From Halobaculum sp. XH14 (GTDB taxonomy: Archaea > Halobacteriota > Halobacteria > Halobacteriales > Haloferacaceae): DNA of 64,000 nucleotides. A model generated the notes under the pieces. It did not search any database and was not told the DNA's origin. It saw only the letters and a list, made by a program, of their open reading frames with translations. Position numbers and translations under genes: made by a program. Numbering within the stretch: the stretch's first letter is position 1; each line of letters starts with the position of its first letter. The stretch lies in the NCBI RefSeq assembly GCF_032116555.1, contig NZ_CP134949.1, positions 3,100,001 to 3,164,000 on the forward strand. The letters run 5' to 3'. Positions 25,557 through 34,615 of the stretch are shown here, piece by piece.

Positions 25557-26351
25557 ATGGTCGTCGCGGACCTCCACGCCCACACGACGGCGTCCGACGG
25601 GACGATGACGCTCGAGACGCTTCCCCGCGTCGCCGACGAGGCGGGCGTCGAGGTCGTCGCCGTCACCGACCACGATCGGTTCCACCCGGGGCTGGATGCG
25701 CCCGCCTCGGAGCTGGACGGCGTGACGGTGGTCCGCGGCATCGAACTCCGCGTCGACGCCGGCTTCGAGGAACTCGACCTGCTGGGCTACGGCCTCGTCG
25801 AGACCGATGACCTCCGCGCCGAGTGCGAGCGCCTCCAGCGAAACCGGGTCGAACGCGGCCGGGAGATCGTCGAGCGCGTCGAGGCGGAGACCGGGGCGGA
25901 ACTCGGGATCGAACCCCGCGAGGGGCTCGGCCGGCCCCACATCGCCCGTGCGATCGCCGAGAGCGACGCGGGCTACGACTACGAGGGCGCGTTCGAGCAC
26001 CTCATCGGCGACGACGGGCCCTGCTACGTCGGCCGCGACGTGACGTCGTTCGACCGCGGCGTCGACCTGCTCTCGGACGCCTGCCCCGTCGTCGGCCTCG
26101 CGCACCCGTTCCGGTACGAGGACCCCGAGGCGGCGCTGGCGCTGTGTGAACATCTCGACGCAGTCGAGCGGTTCTACCCCTACGGCGACCGCGGCGAGGA
26201 CGACCCCGAGCGCGTCGAGGCGGTCGCCGCGGAGCACGACCTGCTGCTCACCGGCGGCTCGGACGCGCACGGCGAGGAGATCGGCCTCGCCGGCCTCGAC
26301 GGGGACGGCTGGGAGCGGGTTCGGGCGCGACTCGGCGAGCCCCGGACGTAA
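25557..26351 (+). CDS. PHP-domain metal-dependent phosphoesterase
   Basis: A 264-residue PHP-family hydrolase. Metal ligands: HAHTTASDGT (H7, H9, D14), TDHD (D38, H39, D40), HPFRYEDP (H about 183) and SDAHGEE near the end. Such proteins act as nucleoside-monophosphate or histidinol-phosphate phosphoesterases; the substrate here cannot be fixed from sequence. ATG 25557 was chosen because MVVADLHAHT starts the fold and a T-rich promoter (GCTTTTCG) lies about 27 nt upstream. Confidence 0.9.
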   Translation: MVVADLHAHTTASDGTMTLETLPRVADEAGVEVVAVTDHDRFHPGLDAPASELDGVTVVRGIELRVDAGFEELDLLGYGLVETDDLRAECERLQRNRVERGREIVERVEAETGAELGIEPREGLGRPHIARAIAESDAGYDYEGAFEHLIGDDGPCYVGRDVTSFDRGVDLLSDACPVVGLAHPFRYEDPEAALALCEHLDAVERFYPYGDRGEDDPERVEAVAAEHDLLLTGGSDAHGEEIGLAGLDGDGWERVRARLGEPRT

Positions 26352-26402
26352 GCGGGTTCCGGAAACGCGGGCTTAACTACGATGGCGCCCCAGAGGTCGA
26401 GT

Positions 26403-26573
26403 ATGCAGTGTCACTACTGCGAGCGCGAGGCCGCCTACGCCGCCGAGCAGGACGGACTGCGGGTCGGCCTCTGCGAGCGACACTTCCGCGAGCGCGTCGA
26501 GGAGCTCGCCGAGAGCGAGGGGCTCGAATCGCTCCGCGAGCGGGTCGACGTGACCCAGACCGAGGGGGAGTGA
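26403..26573 (+). CDS. Small Cys-rich haloarchaeal protein, 56 aa (DUF6757-like)
   Basis: MQCHYCEREAAYAAEQDGLR, then GLCERHFRERVEELAES, gives CxxC (C3, C6) with a later Cys and His (C27, H30), a plausible zinc site. Recalled as DUF6757, a small haloarchaeal family. ATG 26403 is preferred over 26382; the TTAACT TATA-like element lies near 26374. It follows the PHP gene by 51 bp on the same strand. Confidence 0.75.
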   Translation: MQCHYCEREAAYAAEQDGLRVGLCERHFRERVEELAESEGLESLRERVDVTQTEGE

Positions 26574-26654
26574 GCGGTCGGTCCCCGCGAGCGCCCCGCC
26601 CTCCGTTCGCCCGGCGTCCGCGGCTCGTTCCCGCCCGTGGTCCGCCCGCCGGTC

Positions 26655-27206
26655 TCAGTCGGCCCGGCCCTCCCGATTCGCCCGCCACTCACGAGCCAGC
26701 AGGCCGTAGCGCAGCGTGTCGCGCCGCTCGCCGCCCCAGACGTTGGCCTCGCGGAGGCGACCCTCCTCGAGGAACCCCAGCTTTTCGAGCACGTTCGCCG
26801 AGGCGTCGTTCCCCTCGTACACCCGCGCCGAGAGCCGGTGGAGCGCGCGCTCGTCGAACGCGTGTTCACACAGCAGGTCGGCCGCCTCCGTGGCGTAGCC
26901 GTCGCCCCACGCCTCGGGTGCGAGCCAGTAGCCGAGTTCGGCGACGCCCGACCGCGGCTCCTCCCGGAACAGGAACGCCAGGCCGACCGGGTCGCCCTCG
27001 GCGCAGATCAGCAGCGTGAGGCCGTCCTCGCCGCGGACGACCTCCTCGCGGTACGCGGCGACGTCCGCGGCGGTCTTCGGTTCGACCTCGCCGAGCGGTC
27101 GCCGGACGGTCGGGTCGTTTCGATGCCGCCGGAGGAACTCGTCGTCCCCGGCTTCGACGGTCCGGAGGGAGACGCGGTCGCCCGGTTTGAACACGGAGCC
27201 TGGCAC
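26655..27206 (-). CDS. GNAT family N-acetyltransferase (RimJ/RimL-like)
   Basis: A 183-residue acetyltransferase with acetyl-CoA-binding motif A (GYWLAPEAWGDGYATEAADLL, about 92-112) and the RimJ/RimL pattern NDASANVLEKLGFLEEG with R..LYGLL at the end (YGLLAREW). The substrate (protein N-terminus or small molecule) is unknown. Start ATG 27206; an AT-rich GTTTTGCCC lies about 27 nt upstream on the minus strand. Convergent with the small gene at 26403. Confidence 0.9.
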   Translation of the reverse strand: MPGSVFKPGDRVSLRTVEAGDDEFLRRHRNDPTVRRPLGEVEPKTAADVAAYREEVVRGEDGLTLLICAEGDPVGLAFLFREEPRSGVAELGYWLAPEAWGDGYATEAADLLCEHAFDERALHRLSARVYEGNDASANVLEKLGFLEEGRLREANVWGGERRDTLRYGLLAREWRANREGRAD

Positions 27207-27323
27207 GAGCGTGGACGCTCACGCGACGGGCAAAACGGTCACGGTCGCTGGGCGTTGCGCGGGGCGGCCCGGGCGGCCCGGGCGGTCCGCAGGGGTAGCG
27301 CGGTCACCGGGCCGGACGGCGCG

Positions 27324-27854
27324 CTACCACAGCAGGTCGACGCCGAACACGTACAGTCCCGCCAGCGCGGCCTCGAAACAGAGCGTCCCGACCGCCGAGA
27401 GCGCGACGAACGTCCGGTCGTCCATCTCGGCGAGGCCGGCGGGGACGGTGAGCATCCCGCGCGTGAACAGCAGCGAGTTCGAGACGGGGACGACGACCGG
27501 GCCCCAGCGGTCGAACCAGCCGTCGAAGCGGTCGAGGCTGTCCTCGCTGATCCGGAACCAGCGCTTCTGCAGGAGCCACTCGCGGCCGCCCCGTTCCGCG
27601 AGTTTGAACAGCGCGAACTGGCCGATCGTCGCGCCGAGCACGGCGACGGCGAGGATCGCGGCGATGCGGTCGGCCGAGTGGCCGAGCAGGACGAGCGATC
27701 CGGGGACGACCAGTTCGCTCGGGACGAAGTACATCAGCATTGCACCCTCGAGCACGAACACGCCGAAGAGGACGACGTAGGCCCACTCCGAGGTGAGCAG
27801 TCCCTCCAGCCACGGGGGGAACTGGCCGGCGATGTTCTGGAGGGGAACGGTCAC
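27324..27854 (-). CDS. DedA family membrane protein
   Basis: A 176-residue protein with the DedA/SNARE-associated pattern: an early hydrophobic segment (WAYVVLFGVFVLEGAMLMYF), then FVPSELVVPGSLVLLG, GATIGQFALFKLAERGG and FTRGMLTVPAGLAEM (the conserved R..PG.AG-like block). DedA proteins are membrane transporters or flippases connected with proton-motive force and undecaprenyl- or archaeal lipid carriers. Start ATG 27854 with TATA (minus strand CATTTAGC) about 27 nt before. Runs opposite to acs. Confidence 0.88.
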   Translation of the reverse strand: MTVPLQNIAGQFPPWLEGLLTSEWAYVVLFGVFVLEGAMLMYFVPSELVVPGSLVLLGHSADRIAAILAVAVLGATIGQFALFKLAERGGREWLLQKRWFRISEDSLDRFDGWFDRWGPVVVPVSNSLLFTRGMLTVPAGLAEMDDRTFVALSAVGTLCFEAALAGLYVFGVDLLW

Positions 27855-28115
27855 GACCGCGGGTTACACACCGGTCGCTAAATGGCTTGTGTCACGCCGT
27901 CGGCCGGGGGTCCCGGGACGTCGCTGCGTCGAGACGGCCTCTCGGATGCGCGCGGACGGGCGCGACGCCGCCGAGCGGACGGAGCCGCCGCCGGTCCTGT
28001 CAGCTTTTCGCCGACAGGAACGGATTATTCGACGGCCGAGAAAACCGCAAGCAAGCAGATACAATCGCACGGTGAGGTAGGTTTATCACGGTCGATTCCG
28101 ACGGTTTCCGTGAGT

Positions 28116-30113
28116 ATGTCAGACGATGACGTTCAACTGGAGGCCCGGCTCGAGGAACAGGAGGAGTTCGAGCCGCCGGCGGCGTTCGTCGAGCAGGCGA
28201 ACGTCTCCGACCCTGGCATCTACGACGAGTTCGAGGAGAACTGGCCGGAGTGCTGGGAGGGAGCTGCGGACCTGCTCGACTGGGAGGCCGGCTACGACCA
28301 GGTGCTCGACGACTCGAACCCGCCGTTCTACGAGTGGTTCACGGACGGCACGCTGAACGCCTCGACGAACTGTCTCGACCGGCACCTCGCGGAGCGGGGC
28401 GACGAGGCCGCCATCGAGTGGATCGGCGAGCCGACCGACGAGGCGAACCGGACGTTCACCTACGAGGAACTCCACCGCGAGGTGAACGAGTTCGCGGCCG
28501 CGCTGCGCGAGATGGGCGTCGGCCAGGACGACATCGTGACGATGTACATGCCGATGGTGCCCGAACTGCCCATCGCCATGCTGGCGTGTGCCCGCATCGG
28601 CGCGCCCCACTCGGTCGTCTTCGCCGGCTTCTCCGCGGAGGCGCTCGCGACCAGAATGGACGCCGCCGACTCCGAGCATCTCGTCACCTGCGACGGCTAC
28701 TACCGCCGCGGCGACCCGCTCGACCACCTCGAGAAGGCCAACGAGGGGCTCTCGATGGTCGAGGGGACCGTCTCGGACGTGGTCGTCGTCGACCGGCTCG
28801 GCCCGAACGGCGACGACTTCGGCCACGATCTGGCCGACAACCAGCACGACTACGACGCCCTGGTGGACGAACAGTCCGGCGCGACCGTCGATCCGGTCGA
28901 CCGCGACGCCGAGGACATGCTGTTCCTCATGTACACCTCGGGCACGACCGGCCAGCCGAAGGGGGTGAAACACACCACCGCCGGCTACCTCGCCTGGGCC
29001 GCCTGGACCTCCCAGTCGGTCCTCGACGTGAAGCCGGACGACACGTACTTCTGTGCGGCCGACATCGGCTGGATCACCGGCCACTCGTACATCGTGTACG
29101 GGCCGCTCGCGCTCGGCACGACGACGATGATGTACGAGGGGACGCCCGACTACCCCGAGCGCGACCGCCTCTGGGAGATCGTCGACGAGTACGACGCGAA
29201 CCAGCTCTACACCGCGCCGACCGCCATCCGCGCGTTCATGAAGTGGGGCTCGGAGTTCCCCGAGCGGCACGACCTCTCCAGCCTCCGCCTGCTCGGCACC
29301 GTCGGCGAGCCGATCAACCCCCGGGCGTGGAAGTGGTACTACAAGCACATCGGCGACGAGTCCTGCCCGGTCGTCGACACGTGGTGGCAGACCGAGACCG
29401 GCGGCATGATGGTCACGACCCTCCCCGGCGTGAAGAACATGAAACCCGGCTCCGCGGGCCCGCCGCTGCCCGGCGTCGACGCAGAGATCGTGGACACGAA
29501 CGGCGACCAGGTCGACGCGGGACGCGCGGGCTATCTCACCGTCCAGAAGCCGTGGCCCGGGATGCTCCGGACGCTGTACGACAACGACGAGCGCTTCATC
29601 GAGGAGTACTGGGCCGAGTACTCCGACGTCGACTCCGAGGACCCGGACGACTGGGTGTACTTCCCCGAGGACGGCGCGAAGATCGACGACGACGGCTACA
29701 TCACGGTGCTGGGCCGCGTCGACGACGTCATCAACGTCTCGGGTCACCGCCTGGGAACGATGGAGATCGAATCCGCCATCGTCGGCGTCGAGGGCGCCGC
29801 CGAAGCCGCGGTCGTCGGCGGCAACCACCCGGTGAAGGGCGAGGCGGTCTACGCCTACGTCATCCTCGAGGACGGCTACGAGGGCACCGGCGAGATGCGC
29901 GACCGCATCGTCGCGGGCGTCGAGGACGCCATCGGCCCCATCGCGCGCCCCGAGGAGGTCGTGTTCACCTCCGAACTCCCGAAGACCCGCTCCGGGAAGA
30001 TCATGCGCCGCCTGCTGGAGGACATCGCCAACGAGGACGAACTCGGCGACACGTCGACGCTGCGGAACCCGGACATCGTGGAGGACATCCGGGTGAAGGT
30101 GCAGGAGGAGTAG
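28116..30113 (+). CDS. acs: Acetyl-CoA synthetase
   Basis: AMP-forming acetate:CoA ligase of 665 residues: acetate, ATP and CoA give acetyl-CoA, AMP and PPi. It has the adenylation signature YTSGTTGQPKG (near residue 275), DTWWQTETGG (near 420), the hinge and GRVDDVINVSGHR (near 530), and the C-terminal catalytic Lys in PKTRSGKIMRR (near 628). An in-frame GTG at 28110 lies exactly 26 nt after the TATA GTTTATC and could be the true leaderless start (MSMSDDD). A T5 run at 30130-30134 follows the stop. Confidence 0.95.
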   Translation: MSDDDVQLEARLEEQEEFEPPAAFVEQANVSDPGIYDEFEENWPECWEGAADLLDWEAGYDQVLDDSNPPFYEWFTDGTLNASTNCLDRHLAERGDEAAIEWIGEPTDEANRTFTYEELHREVNEFAAALREMGVGQDDIVTMYMPMVPELPIAMLACARIGAPHSVVFAGFSAEALATRMDAADSEHLVTCDGYYRRGDPLDHLEKANEGLSMVEGTVSDVVVVDRLGPNGDDFGHDLADNQHDYDALVDEQSGATVDPVDRDAEDMLFLMYTSGTTGQPKGVKHTTAGYLAWAAWTSQSVLDVKPDDTYFCAADIGWITGHSYIVYGPLALGTTTMMYEGTPDYPERDRLWEIVDEYDANQLYTAPTAIRAFMKWGSEFPERHDLSSLRLLGTVGEPINPRAWKWYYKHIGDESCPVVDTWWQTETGGMMVTTLPGVKNMKPGSAGPPLPGVDAEIVDTNGDQVDAGRAGYLTVQKPWPGMLRTLYDNDERFIEEYWAEYSDVDSEDPDDWVYFPEDGAKIDDDGYITVLGRVDDVINVSGHRLGTMEIESAIVGVEGAAEAAVVGGNHPVKGEAVYAYVILEDGYEGTGEMRDRIVAGVEDAIGPIARPEEVVFTSELPKTRSGKIMRRLLEDIANEDELGDTSTLRNPDIVEDIRVKVQEE

Positions 30114-30129
30114 GCAGCGACTCCCGGAC

Positions 30130-30134
30130 TTTTT
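30130..30134 (+). terminator. T-run after acs
   Basis: TTTTT lies 16 bp after the acs stop. Archaeal transcription ends at such U-runs without a hairpin, so this is a likely terminator. Confidence 0.45.
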
Positions 30135-30388
30135 CAGGCAGAACGCGCCAGACTGCCCGGTGACATCGACGGTGTTCGTCCCCCGATTCACGAACTTACG
30201 GATTTACGAGGGGTAAGGGGCGAGTCCATCCTGCCGTCGCGGCGAAATCCGCCAGCGAGGTGAAACGATTTCTCGTCGAGTGAGGACTGATTCCGGCGGC
30301 GATGCGTTCCAAACTTTTCCTCACCCCTCGTCAGGTGTTACCAATCCCGCAACGATTATCACGAACGTCCCGGAAGTTCGCGGCAGGC

Positions 30389-31999
30389 ATGGAGAAACCG
30401 CTGTTAGTCACGGACTTTCTCGACCGCGCCCGGCGCAACTACGGGGACCACGAGGCGGTCCTCGCCGTCGACGGCACGCGGTACACGTACGACGAACTCG
30501 GCGAGCGCGCCGACGGCTTCGCCGCCGCGCTCCAGGAACGCGGGGTGGGGAAGGGCGACCGCGTCGCCGTCCTCGACCCGAACACGCACTACCACCTGGA
30601 GGCGGCCTACGGGAGCCACGAGATCGGCGCGGTCCACACGCCGCTGAACTACCGGCTCGTCGAGTCGGACTTCGAGTACATCCTCAACGACGCTGGCGTG
30701 ACGGCCATCTACGCCGACGCCGAGTACGCCGACCGCATCGAGGCGATCCGCGACACGGTGCCGACCGAGACGTTCATCACCAACGACGCGGACGCCGTCG
30801 AGGGCGACTGGGAGTCGTTCGACGGGGCCATCGCGGACGCCGGCGAGCACGAGCGCCCGGAGATGAGCGAGGACGACGTCGTCACCATCAACTACACCTC
30901 GGGCACCACGGGCGACCCGAAGGGAGTCTGCCGGACCCACCGGACCGAGACCGTCCACGCCTACCTCATCTCGATCCACCAGGAGATCCGCGACGACGAC
31001 ACCTACCTCTGGACGCTCCCGATGTTCCACGTGAACGGCTGGGGCCACCTCTACGCGATCACCGGGATGGGCGCGCGACACGTCTGCACCCGCGGGGTCG
31101 ACGCCGCCGCGGTGTTCGACCGCCTCCGCAACGAGGACGTCTCCTACTTCTGTGCGGCCCCGACCGTGCTGAAGATGCTCGGGGACCACCACGACGAGCA
31201 CGGCGGCCCGGTCGACGGCGGCCAGGACGTCCGCGTCGCCACCGCCGGCGCGGCACCGCCGGAAGCGACGATCCGGACGGTCGAGGACGAGTTCGGCTGG
31301 TACCTCAAACACGTGTACGGCGCGACCGAGACGGGGCCGCTCATCACCACCTCGGACGCCCGGCGCTACTTCGATGACGACTCGGACGACCGCTTCGGGG
31401 TGAAGAAGACGCAGGGGTTCGGCTACCTGGGCACGGAGATCCGCGTCGTCGACGAGAACGGCCAGGACGTGCCCGAGGACGGGCAGACGATCGGCGAGAT
31501 CGTGGTCCGCGGCAACCAGGTGATGGACGGCTACTGGGAGAAGCCGGAGGCGACCGAGGAGGCGTTCAACGACCGAATCTCGGGCTACTACCACATGGGC
31601 GATCTGGCGGCGGTCAACGAGAACGGCATGCTGGTCATCCAGGACCGCAAGAAGGACATCATCATCTCTGGCGGGGAGAACATCTCCTCGCTCGAACTGG
31701 AGGACACGCTGTTCTCGAACGACGCGGTCGGCGACGTGGCCGTCATCCCGGCGCCGAGCGAGGAGTGGGGCGAGACCCCGAAGGCGTTCGTCGTGCCCGC
31801 CAACGGCGACGTCTCGTCGCCGGGCACGAGCGAGGCCGACCTCATCGACTACTGCCGCGAGCGCCTCGCGTCGTTCAAGGTGCCGAGCCAGGTCGAGTTC
31901 GTGAAGCAGCTCCCGAAGACGGCGACGGGCAAGATCCAGAAGTTCGAACTGCGCCAGCAGGAGTGGGAGGGCGAGGAGCGGATGGTCGGCGAGGGCTGA
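30389..31999 (+). CDS. Acyl-CoA synthetase (AMP-forming, medium/long-chain type)
   Basis: A 536-residue AMP-binding ligase that activates a fatty acid or similar acid. Signatures: NYTSGTTGDPKG (near 169-180), YGATETGP (near 310), YHMGDLA and the C-terminal LPKTATGKIQKF with the catalytic Lys near 517. The N-terminus (MEKPLLVTDFLDRARRNYG) and length match haloarchaeal acyl-CoA synthetases of class I fatty acid or branched-acid catabolism rather than acetate activation. ATG 30389 was chosen as the start of the fold; GATTATC lies about 30 nt upstream. It follows acs on the same strand but has its own promoter. Confidence 0.88.
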   Translation: MEKPLLVTDFLDRARRNYGDHEAVLAVDGTRYTYDELGERADGFAAALQERGVGKGDRVAVLDPNTHYHLEAAYGSHEIGAVHTPLNYRLVESDFEYILNDAGVTAIYADAEYADRIEAIRDTVPTETFITNDADAVEGDWESFDGAIADAGEHERPEMSEDDVVTINYTSGTTGDPKGVCRTHRTETVHAYLISIHQEIRDDDTYLWTLPMFHVNGWGHLYAITGMGARHVCTRGVDAAAVFDRLRNEDVSYFCAAPTVLKMLGDHHDEHGGPVDGGQDVRVATAGAAPPEATIRTVEDEFGWYLKHVYGATETGPLITTSDARRYFDDDSDDRFGVKKTQGFGYLGTEIRVVDENGQDVPEDGQTIGEIVVRGNQVMDGYWEKPEATEEAFNDRISGYYHMGDLAAVNENGMLVIQDRKKDIIISGGENISSLELEDTLFSNDAVGDVAVIPAPSEEWGETPKAFVVPANGDVSSPGTSEADLIDYCRERLASFKVPSQVEFVKQLPKTATGKIQKFELRQQEWEGEERMVGEG

Positions 32000-32058
32000 G
32001 GCTCCCCGTCGCTCTCTCATCCCTCGCGGGCCGAACCAGCTATCGAGCCAAACGCCGT

Positions 32059-32071
32059 GGGGGCTTTCGAG
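32059..32071 (+). repeat. GGGGGCTTTCGAG element, intergenic
   Basis: Plus-strand copy of the dispersed core, in the 222 bp gap between the acyl-CoA ligase and hemB. It is framed by CCGTGG and CCACGG, which can pair across it. Confidence 0.65.
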
Positions 32072-32221
32072 AACGACCCCACGGAGAACCAGTGTGCACT
32101 GATGGCAAGAACCACCAGGGATTCGCACCGTTCCGACGCTCCGGAGCATCCCTGACCGACGGCGATCAAACCCCCGAGCGTACCCGACGGCGTTTTCACG
32201 ACGCCCCCGTACACCTCCGAT

Positions 32222-33202
32222 ATGGACCTCACGGACCGGCCGCGCCGGCTCAGAACCGACGGCGTCAGGCCGCTCGTCTCCGAAACCGACCTCGCGGCCT
32301 CGGACCTCATCGCCCCGGTGTTCGTCGACGCGACGACCGACGAGCGCGTCGCCATCGAGTCGATGCCCGGCCACGAGCGCGTCCCGGTCGAGGAGGCCGC
32401 CGCACGCGTCGCCGAGGTGCGCGAGACGGGCGTCGAGGCGATCATCGTCTTCGGCATCCCCGAGTCGAAGGACGCGGTCGGCTCACGGGCGTACGCCGAG
32501 GACGGCGTCGTCCAGCGCGCCGTGCGCGACGTCGCCGCCGAGACCGACGCCTACGTCATCACCGACGTCTGCCTCTGTGAGTACACCGACCACGGCCACT
32601 GCGGGGTCGTGGAGGAGGGTGCCGCCGAGGACCCGACGCTCACCGTGCGGAACGACGAGACGCTCGAACTGCTCGAGAGGACCGCCGTCTCGCACGCCGA
32701 GGCCGGCGCGGACATGGTCGCGCCCTCCTCGATGACCGACGGGATGGTCGGCGCGATCAGGGAAGGGCTGGACGGCGCGGGCTTCGAGGGGGTGCCGATC
32801 ATGAGCTACGCCGCCAAGTACGAGTCGGCCTTCTACGGTCCGTTCCGCGATGCGGCCGACGGCGCACCCGCGTTCGGCGACCGGCGGCACTACCAGATGA
32901 ACCCCGCGAACGGCCGCGAGGCGCTCCGGGAGACGAGACTCGACGTCGAACAGGGCGCGGACGTGCTGATGGTGAAACCCGCGCTGCCGTACCTCGACGT
33001 CGTCTCGGCGGTCCGCCGGGAGTTCGACCACCCGGTCGCGGCCTACAACGTCAGCGGCGAGTACGCCATGCTGCACGCGGCGGCCGACCGCGGCTGGCTG
33101 GACCTGGAGGCCGTCGCCCACGAGTCGCTGGTGAGCATCAAGCGGGCCGGGGCCGACCTGATCCTCACCTACTTCGCCGAGGACGTCGCGGAGTCGCTGT
33201 AG
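32222..33202 (+). CDS. hemB: Delta-aminolevulinic acid dehydratase (porphobilinogen synthase)
   Basis: Condenses two 5-aminolevulinate molecules into porphobilinogen for haem and cobalamin synthesis. The 326-residue protein has the zinc-type Cys triad in [14 protein letters not shown] (C117, C119, C127) and both active-site Lys, in [12 protein letters not shown] (K199) and VKPALPYLD (K252). The start is ATG 32222. It is alone, without other hem genes. The 3' end is followed by a partial duplication of its last bases. Confidence 0.96.
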   Translation: MDLTDRPRRLRTDGVRPLVSETDLAASDLIAPVFVDATTDERVAIESMPGHERVPVEEAAARVAEVRETGVEAIIVFGIPESKDAVGSRAYAEDGVVQRAVRDVAAETDAYVITDVCLCEYTDHGHCGVVEEGAAEDPTLTVRNDETLELLERTAVSHAEAGADMVAPSSMTDGMVGAIREGLDGAGFEGVPIMSYAAKYESAFYGPFRDAADGAPAFGDRRHYQMNPANGREALRETRLDVEQGADVLMVKPALPYLDVVSAVRREFDHPVAAYNVSGEYAMLHAAADRGWLDLEAVAHESLVSIKRAGADLILTYFAEDVAESL

Positions 33203-33258
33203 GACGTCGCCGATCCCCGGGGAACCTCGCCGATCCCCGGAGGACGTCGCGGAGTCGC
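33181..33258. repeat. Partial tandem duplication of the hemB 3' end
   Basis: GGACGTCGCGGAGTCGC occurs at 33181-33197 (coding) and again at 33242-33258 (after the stop), 61 bp apart. Between them TCGCCGATCCCCGG is itself present twice (period 20 bp). It is probably replication slippage. Confidence 0.65.
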
Positions 33259-33315
33259 CTCGTCGATCCGGCGCTTCCCGTTCCTGCTTCGAGGCGGGAC
33301 GCTCCGCGCTCCCGC

Positions 33316-34434
33316 TCAGTCCCGGAGCAGGACGGCCGCCAGCGCGGCGCCGCCCAGCAGGAACGCCGCGCCGAACAGCCCCGTCAGCACCGACCCTGAG
33401 AGCCCGCTGCCCGCGGGGCGCTCGGTCGGGGTCGCCCTCGCCCGGGTCGTGTTCTCGCCCGTCGTTTCGGCCGACTGGACCACGACGGCCCCGACGTCGT
33501 CCGGCGAGTCCGCGGTGTCGTTGCCGGCGGACACGACGAGTTCGTACTCGCCGGCGGACAGCGCGGACGGGAGCGAACTCTCCGACCGGACGGTGGCGGC
33601 GTCGTCCGTCGAGGCGCTGACGGTCCGTCCCTCGCGGCCCGCCAGCGCCGTGTCGACGTACACCGTCGCTCGCCCGTCGTCGTTCGCGTCGCGGGCGCGG
33701 ACCACGAGCTCGTAGCCGGTGGCGTTCCGGTCGCCGAGTCGGACGGTCGCCGTCTCCGTCCCGAGGAAGACGAGTTCGAGCGCGACGACGTCCCCCCGGT
33801 CGACGGCGAGGATCGAGTCGGACAGCGAGACGCGGGCGTTCGTCTCCGGCGTCGCCGTCGGGGTCTGTTCCGGGCGGGCCGTGGGGGAGTCGGGAACCGG
33901 CTCGGTGCAGTCGCCCGCACAGCCGACGATCTCGCCGTCCGCCGACGTCGAGTGCGAGCCGTTCTCGGTCGTGACGGTGACCGAGAACGTGCCGCCGGCG
34001 GTCTGCCGGGAGAGATCGGCCGCGATCGCCCAGGTGCCGTTCTCCGTCACGACGGCGTTCGAGCTGACGAAGAACGCGGGCTGGGTGTCGCCCGTCGACT
34101 CGAGCCGGACGAGGAGCTCGGTGCCGACGCGGAACTCGGCAGTCCCCGAGATGACCTGCGAGGAGTCGTTGGCCACTGTGACGCGTTCGCCCTCGTGATC
34201 GATCGTGATCGCCCCCCGGGTCGACTCGAACGCGGCGGAGGCGCCGGCGGCCGACGTCGACCCGGCGGCGGCTGATGTCGACCCGGCGGCGACCGACGTG
34301 GACGCGGGAGCGACCGACGCGGTGGCGGTCGATCGTGACGTCGTGGGGGCCGACGCCGACGCGGTCGCGGCCGGCGCGACCGCCCCCAGCACCAGACAGG
34401 CGACGAGCGCGAGCCGGAGCGCGTTCGATCTCAC
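33316..34434 (-). CDS. BGTF-type surface glycoprotein, 372 aa
   Basis: Signal peptide MRSNALRLALVACLVLGAVA (then PAATASA), a Ser/Thr/Ala repeat (about 28-65: AGSTSAAAGSTSAAG), a beta domain (ITIDHEGERVTVANDSSQVI) of the haloarchaeal BGTF surface type, a second domain (ALELVFLGTETATVRLGDRN, near 220), many N-x-S/T sites, and a C-terminal membrane helix (VLTGLFGAAFLLGGAALAAVLL) with positive end (RD). GTG 34434 was chosen because it starts the signal peptide and overlaps (GTGA) the stop of a short upstream ORF; the promoter is about 115 bp upstream. Divergent from the protease at 34616. Confidence 0.75.
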   Translation of the reverse strand: MRSNALRLALVACLVLGAVAPAATASASAPTTSRSTATASVAPASTSVAAGSTSAAAGSTSAAGASAAFESTRGAITIDHEGERVTVANDSSQVISGTAEFRVGTELLVRLESTGDTQPAFFVSSNAVVTENGTWAIAADLSRQTAGGTFSVTVTTENGSHSTSADGEIVGCAGDCTEPVPDSPTARPEQTPTATPETNARVSLSDSILAVDRGDVVALELVFLGTETATVRLGDRNATGYELVVRARDANDDGRATVYVDTALAGREGRTVSASTDDAATVRSESSLPSALSAGEYELVVSAGNDTADSPDDVGAVVVQSAETTGENTTRARATPTERPAGSGLSGSVLTGLFGAAFLLGGAALAAVLLRD

Positions 34435-34523
34435 GGCGACCACCCCGCGCCGGTCGCGGCGGTCGCGGCGGCGTGCGGACGGTCCGTCTCGCTGCCCGGC
34501 AGGTGGACGTTGAGGGAGGGCAT
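34431..34523 (-). CDS. Short upstream ORF, 30 aa, coupled to the surface protein
   Basis: Begins MPSLNVHLPGSETDRPHAAA and ends GAGWSP. Its ATG at 34523 lies 28 nt after a TATA element (GTATAA, minus strand, 34548-34553), the spacing of a leaderless start, whereas the surface protein's GTG is 116 nt from that TATA. Its TGA overlaps the surface protein's GTG as GTGA. These two observations suggest a real, translated leader ORF that couples expression of the surface protein. No homolog is recalled. Confidence 0.45.
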   Translation of the reverse strand: MPSLNVHLPGSETDRPHAAATAATGAGWSP

Positions 34524-34547
34524 TCCGTCGGCACATCGTCCCTGGTG

Positions 34548-34553
34548 GTATAA
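34548..34553 (-). promoter_or_regulatory. TATA box for the leader ORF/surface protein
   Basis: Minus-strand TTATAC centred 28 nt from ATG 34523. The inverted repeat GAAGCA-GCGAA-TGCTTC (34554-34570) lies beside it, between this and the divergent protease promoter (GTTTTACGG, about 34577-34585), and could be an operator for both. Confidence 0.5.
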
Positions 34554-34615
34554 GAAGCAGCGAATGCTTCGAGCGCGTTTTACGGTACGGTGTCCCGCCC
34601 GCGGCCCACCCCGTC

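Noticed and set aside
28119-30191. Long minus-strand frame opposite acs
   Set aside because: acs is intact with all adenylation motifs; the antisense frame has no family resemblance.
33316-34536. ATG 34536 as start of the surface protein
   Set aside because: It adds a basic, non-hydrophobic stretch ahead of the signal peptide, and the promoter spacing supports ATG 34523 in another frame.
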